From Deltaproteobacteria bacterium (lineage in GTDB: Bacteria > Myxococcota_A > UBA9160 > SZUA-336), in contig DAOVBF010000037.1 in NCBI GenBank assembly GCA_030673955.1, forward strand, positions 1 through 8,521: DNA of 8,521 nt, in the 5' to 3' direction. Shown here piece by piece: positions 5,937 to 8,521 of this stretch; position 1 is the stretch's first letter, and the number at the start of each line of letters is the position of its first letter. The notes under the pieces were generated by a model. It did no database searches and was not told where the DNA came from. It saw only the letters and a program-made list of their open reading frames with translations. The translations under genes were made by a program, and so were the position numbers.

Positions 5937-6072
5937 GAGCGCCCTCCGGTAACGCCCGGCCGTTCCAGACTTTTTCTCTGGCTCTGTGACGACCGGGCAG
6001 GGCCGGCCCCGAGTCGCGAAGCCGGTGGGTGAGCGGTGGAGGTTCTCGCGCGGCGCAGCCAAGGGGGCCCGG

Positions 6073-7230
6073 TCAGTGGTGAAAGAGCCGAAGGCCGGTG
6101 TGAACCAGGCTGATCCCGTACTCACGGCAGGCTGCCTCGATCTCGGCATCACGCGCCGAGCCCCCGGGCTGTGCGATGTAGCGCACCCCGTGACGGGAGG
6201 CGTGGTCGATGTTGTCGCGGAACGGGATGAAGCCGTCCGCGACCAGACATACCTCGTCGAGCTCGGCGAGCCAGGCTTGCCTCTCGTCCCCCGTGAGCAT
6301 CTCGAGTGGCCCGTCCAGCGCGTCACGGAGGCTTTGCTGCTCGAAGCGCGTGAGGTCGCCCTCGATGAAGCGCACCCGCCAGTTGATACGCTCCTGGCGC
6401 TTCACGCCCTTTCTGAAACGCAGGCCGAGCACCTTCGGGTGCCGGCCGAGGTGCCAGGCGTCGGCCTTCGCGCCGGCCAGCTTCGTACAGTCCACGCGCG
6501 ACTGCTGGCCCGCCCCGATCCCGATCATCTGGCCCTCCAGCGCGTAGCCCATGGAGTTGGACTGCGTGTACTTGAGCGCGATGAGCCCGAGCACGAGATC
6601 CCGCTTGGCTGCCTCGGTGAGCTCTCCGCACACGACATGGTCCAGGTCCGCGAGTGTAATGGCGCGGTTGTTACGGTCCTGAACGAGCCGCATGCCGAAG
6701 ACCTCGCGCGTCTCCCGCTCCGGCGGCCTAAAATCGAGATCGGCCTGCAGGACAACGAAGGCTCCACCCTTCTTGGCCGAGAGCGTCTTCAGTGCGGCGG
6801 ACTCGTAGTCCGGCGCCACAATGCCGTCGGAGACCACCCCCTTGAGGAAGTCGGCCGTGGCCTCGTCCACCGGCTCCGAGAGCGCAACGAAATCGCCGAA
6901 GGAGCTCTTCGGGTCCGCACCCCGGGCACGCACGTACGCGAGCGCGGCTGGCGTCAGCTCCCGTCCCTCGACCTCGTAGGCGCGTGCCAGGCTCTCGGAG
7001 AGATCGACTGCGACCGCGGCCCCGGCGGGGGAGACGTGCTTGAAGCTGGTCGCCGCCGCGAGCCCCAGGGCGGCGCGCAGCTCGGCCACGAGCTGCCACG
7101 CATTGAGCGCGTCCAGGAAGTTGATCAGTGAGGGCGTGCCGTTCAGCAGCCGGAGTGGCGCCTTCCCTTCCTCCAGCGCTTCGGCCACCGAATAGGCCTG
7201 ATGCGGGTTGCAGCCGTACCTGAGGCGCAT
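6073..7230 (-). CDS. purH: Stand-alone AICAR transformylase (PurH C-terminal domain only)
   Basis: The enzyme transfers a formyl group from 10-formyl-tetrahydrofolate to AICAR, giving FAICAR, the penultimate step of IMP synthesis. All hallmark segments are present: LRYGCNPHQ (3-11), SFKHVSPAG (62-70) with the catalytic Lys64-His65 pair, DPKSSFGDFVALS (106-118), GVVSDGIVAPDY (131-142), KYTQSNSMGYALEGQMIGIG (220-239), ADGFIPFRDNID (331-342), QPGGSARD (354-361) and LVHTGLRLFHH (375-385). The usual bifunctional PurH has about 520 residues, with an N-terminal IMP cyclohydrolase (MGS-like) domain of about 200. That domain is absent here, so the product has 385 residues. The frame stays open to 7452. 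However, the ATG at 7230 has AAGGAG five bases upstream, starts exactly at the conserved domain, and leaves the extension overlapping the divergent sigma-54 promoter and small gene. I therefore start at 7230. Confidence 0.9.
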   Translation of the reverse strand: MRLRYGCNPHQAYSVAEALEEGKAPLRLLNGTPSLINFLDALNAWQLVAELRAALGLAAATSFKHVSPAGAAVAVDLSESLARAYEVEGRELTPAALAYVRARGADPKSSFGDFVALSEPVDEATADFLKGVVSDGIVAPDYESAALKTLSAKKGGAFVVLQADLDFRPPERETREVFGMRLVQDRNNRAITLADLDHVVCGELTEAAKRDLVLGLIALKYTQSNSMGYALEGQMIGIGAGQQSRVDCTKLAGAKADAWHLGRHPKVLGLRFRKGVKRQERINWRVRFIEGDLTRFEQQSLRDALDGPLEMLTGDERQAWLAELDEVCLVADGFIPFRDNIDHASRHGVRYIAQPGGSARDAEIEAACREYGISLVHTGLRLFHH

Positions 7231-7352
7231 GTCTTCTCCTTCCGCCTGGTTCGTGCTCGAGAGTAGCGTCCTCCGACGCGAAAGCGCTGCACGTGAAGCG
7301 ACACAACTGCAGGAGGTAGCGTCAACAAGGAGGCGACGTGCCACACCCGGGC

Positions 7353-7368
7353 TGGCACTGCTCTTGCA
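7353..7368 (+). promoter_or_regulatory. Sigma-54 (-24/-12) promoter
   Basis: TGGCAC (7353-7358), five bases, then TTGCA (7364-7368). This matches the sigma-54 consensus TGGCAC-N5-TTGCW, with the invariant GG (7354-7355) and GC (7366-7367) exactly ten bases apart. Transcription would start near 7378-7380, followed by GGGAG (7393-7397) and the ATG at 7406, so promoter, start point, ribosome site and gene line up. Such promoters need an AAA+ enhancer-binding protein. An 8-bp direct repeat GTAGCGTC (7263-7270 and 7316-7323, 53 bp apart) lies upstream at a distance where activators could bind. Confidence 0.75.
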
Positions 7369-7405
7369 GCCTGCGTTCTGCGCATGCAGCCTGGGAGAAA
7401 ATACC

Positions 7406-7537
7406 ATGTCCGGTGATCCGAAGGATTCGAGACCCGAGACGGCGGATCGCATGCAAGCTCAGCTTCTGGGGCGGAGCTTGGCGGGGCTCTTCTGGCTCGC
7501 CGTGGTCCTCCTGACCTGCTTCGCCCTCTCCGCATAG
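7406..7537 (+). CDS. Small single-span membrane protein, 43 residues
   Basis: ATG at 7406, with GGGAG eight bases upstream, encodes 43 residues. A polar, charged N-terminus (MSGDPKDSRPETADRMQ) is followed by a hydrophobic helix of about 20 residues (LLGRSLAGLFWLAVVLLTCF) that ends at the C-terminus. I recognise no family. A small inner-membrane protein with a short cytoplasmic N-terminal tail is the likely picture, by the general rules for such proteins. The near-consensus sigma-54 promoter upstream is the main reason to believe the gene is real. The frame is also open upstream of 7406 to an ATG at 7208, but that part overlaps the promoter and the purH start. Downstream, a short GC stem (7585-7598) may follow the gene. 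Confidence 0.6.
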   Translation: MSGDPKDSRPETADRMQAQLLGRSLAGLFWLAVVLLTCFALSA

Positions 7538-7701
7538 CCACCGCTCGCTCGAAGGAAGACCCAGCACGCTCCGGGAAGCAGGACCGGGCCCCCGCCCGAG
7601 GCCTCCCACCCCGTCGCCACATTGTGTCCTCGACTCGGGTAATATGACGACCCGTCGCTACTTGCCCGGCCCCGAGAGGCGGCGACGCAGGAGAAGTGAG
7701 C
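7538..7701 (+). promoter_or_regulatory. Leader region of the FGGY kinase gene
   Basis: The 164-base gap carries a small stem CGGGC-CCCC-GCCCG (7585-7598) and a TAATAT (7640-7645) that matches a -10 element at five of six positions, but no convincing -35 lies 16-18 bases before it. The kinase gene may therefore be read from a weak local promoter or by run-on from the sigma-54 promoter at 7353. Confidence 0.25.
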
Positions 7702-8521
7702 GTGAGACACGGCTACCTGATGGGATTGGATTTCGGCGGCCGCGGCGGACGCTGCCTGCTCGTCGAGATCGAGAGTGGCCGGGTGAGCACAGCTTCGCGA
7801 GCTTGGACGCACCGCGTGGTCCCCGGGACCGGAGGGCTGGGTTTCGACCTGGAGCTGGACGCCCTCTGGACTCGGCTCGGCGAGGCCAGCCGGGAGGCGC
7901 TCGAGCGCGCCGGCGCGGGCCCCGACGAGGTCCTCGGCGTGGCCGCGACGAGCATGCGCGTCGGGCTGGTGGTGATCGATTCCGACGGTCGGGCGATCTT
8001 CGGCGCTCCCAACCGCGACGCCCGAGCAGCCATCCAGGCCATGGAGCTGGCCCGGACTCACGGGCCCGAAATGCATCGCCGCAGCGGCCGCTGGCCCAGC
8101 CCGATCTTCGCCGCCGCGCGCTTACGCTGGCTTTCGACACAACCCGAGCTCTGGAAGCACGCGCACAAGGCGCTCAGCATCAGCGATTGGGTGACCTATC
8201 GCCTGTGCGGCGAGCTCGCCACCGAGCTCTCGCAGGCGGGCGAGACGCTGCTCGTGGACCTCGAGTCCCAGGACTGGGCCTGGGACCTGATCGAGCGACT
8301 GGAGCTCCCCCGTCACCTCTTCCCGCCCATCCAGCCCTGCGGCAGCCGGATCGGAGTGCTCAGCAAGGATGCGGAAGCCGCTCTGGGGTTGCGCGCGGGT
8401 ACGCCGGTGGCGCTGGGCGGCGCGGACACGCAGTGCGGGCTGCTGGGTGCGGAAGCCATCCACCCCGGACAGATGGCCGCGATCGCGGGCACCACGGCGC
8501 CCGTTCAGCTGGTCCTGGCCA
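7702..8521 (+). CDS. FGGY-family carbohydrate kinase, LsrK-like, N-terminal half (runs off right edge)
   Basis: From GTG at 7702, 273 codons remain open to the window edge. AGGAG (7689-7693) lies eight bases upstream. GTG at 7696 is too close to it, and ATG at 7720 would cut into the first strand. FGGY kinases phosphorylate sugars and related compounds with ATP. The phosphate-1 loop reads GLDFGGRGGRCLL (8-20), a G-G-x-G-G variant of the usual D-x-G-T-T. Residues 84-86 (SMR) and 103-108 (PNRDAR), then ISDWVTYRLCGELA (160-173), resemble AI-2 kinase LsrK. GGADTQCG (239-246) holds Asp242, the expected catalytic base, and IAGTTAP (261-267) begins the ATP-binding lobe. About half of a typical ~500-residue protein is present. 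No lsr-type transporter or regulator is visible, so AI-2 as substrate is unproven. Xylulose, glycerol or other polyol kinases are alternatives within the family. Confidence 0.85.
   Translation, partial: MRHGYLMGLDFGGRGGRCLLVEIESGRVSTASRAWTHRVVPGTGGLGFDLELDALWTRLGEASREALERAGAGPDEVLGVAATSMRVGLVVIDSDGRAIFGAPNRDARAAIQAMELARTHGPEMHRRSGRWPSPIFAAARLRWLSTQPELWKHAHKALSISDWVTYRLCGELATELSQAGETLLVDLESQDWAWDLIERLELPRHLFPPIQPCGSRIGVLSKDAEAALGLRAGTPVALGGADTQCGLLGAEAIHPGQMAAIAGTTAPVQLVLA

Noticed and set aside
5913..6326. 137-codon minus-strand frame crossing the end of the transformylase
   Set aside because: It overlaps the transformylase C-terminus in another frame and is Ser/Thr/Arg-rich. Only its last seven codons, with their own ribosome site, are kept as a mini-ORF candidate.
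5986..7131. 381-codon open frame on the plus strand
   Set aside because: It lies antisense to the AICAR transformylase, which has every family motif. The long frame is a by-product of GC-rich third positions.
7231..7452. 74-residue N-terminal extension of the transformylase
   Set aside because: It is low in family similarity, lies upstream of an ideal ribosome site at 7230, and overlaps the sigma-54 promoter and small gene on the other strand.

Overview
The window is GC-rich and densely packed. It reads like a chromosomal segment of a Gram-negative bacterium: there is a partial outer-membrane porin, a lipoprotein, a candidate Fur box and a sigma-54 promoter. The mix of a histone-H1-like Lys/Arg-rich protein, an AidB-type acyl-CoA dehydrogenase, a stand-alone AICAR formyltransferase and sigma-54 control would fit a deltaproteobacterial-type lineage (Myxococcota, Desulfobacterota, Binatota and relatives). 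That placement is inference, and nothing here fixes the species. I see no insertion sequence, CRISPR array, tRNA or rRNA.

Layout. Seven confident or fairly confident genes lie on the minus strand. From right to left they are: a stand-alone AICAR transformylase (PurH C-terminal domain, 6073-7230), a TehB-like methyltransferase (5333-5902) preceded by a seven-codon mini-ORF, glycine oxidase ThiO (4062-5171), an AidB-like acyl-CoA dehydrogenase (2445-3995), a chimeric protein with a histone-H1-like tail and an EF-Tu domain-2-like barrel (1238-2023), a DUF3192/BamE-like lipoprotein (347-805), and the N-terminus of an OprB-type porin that leaves the window at base 1 (GTG start at 273). Two genes lie on the plus strand at the right end: a 43-residue single-span membrane protein (7406-7537) behind a near-consensus sigma-54 promoter, and the first 273 residues of an LsrK-like FGGY kinase (GTG start at 7702) that runs off the end.

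How the parts relate. The minus-strand genes are separated by 66-430 bases and most have their own candidate control or hairpin signals, so they look like separate units rather than one operon. ThiO (glycine to iminoglycine for the thiamine thiazole) and the AICAR transformylase (penultimate step of IMP synthesis) are housekeeping. The most unusual items are the H1-tail/EF-Tu-D2 fusion built from 30-bp tandem repeats, the sigma-54 promoter for a tiny membrane protein beside a sugar-kinase-like gene, and a 15/19 Fur-box match at the promoter of the porin.

Several real genes start with GTG or leave the window, so they are not seen as simple ATG-to-stop ORFs. These are the porin, the FGGY kinase and possibly a 31-codon ORF at 888-983.
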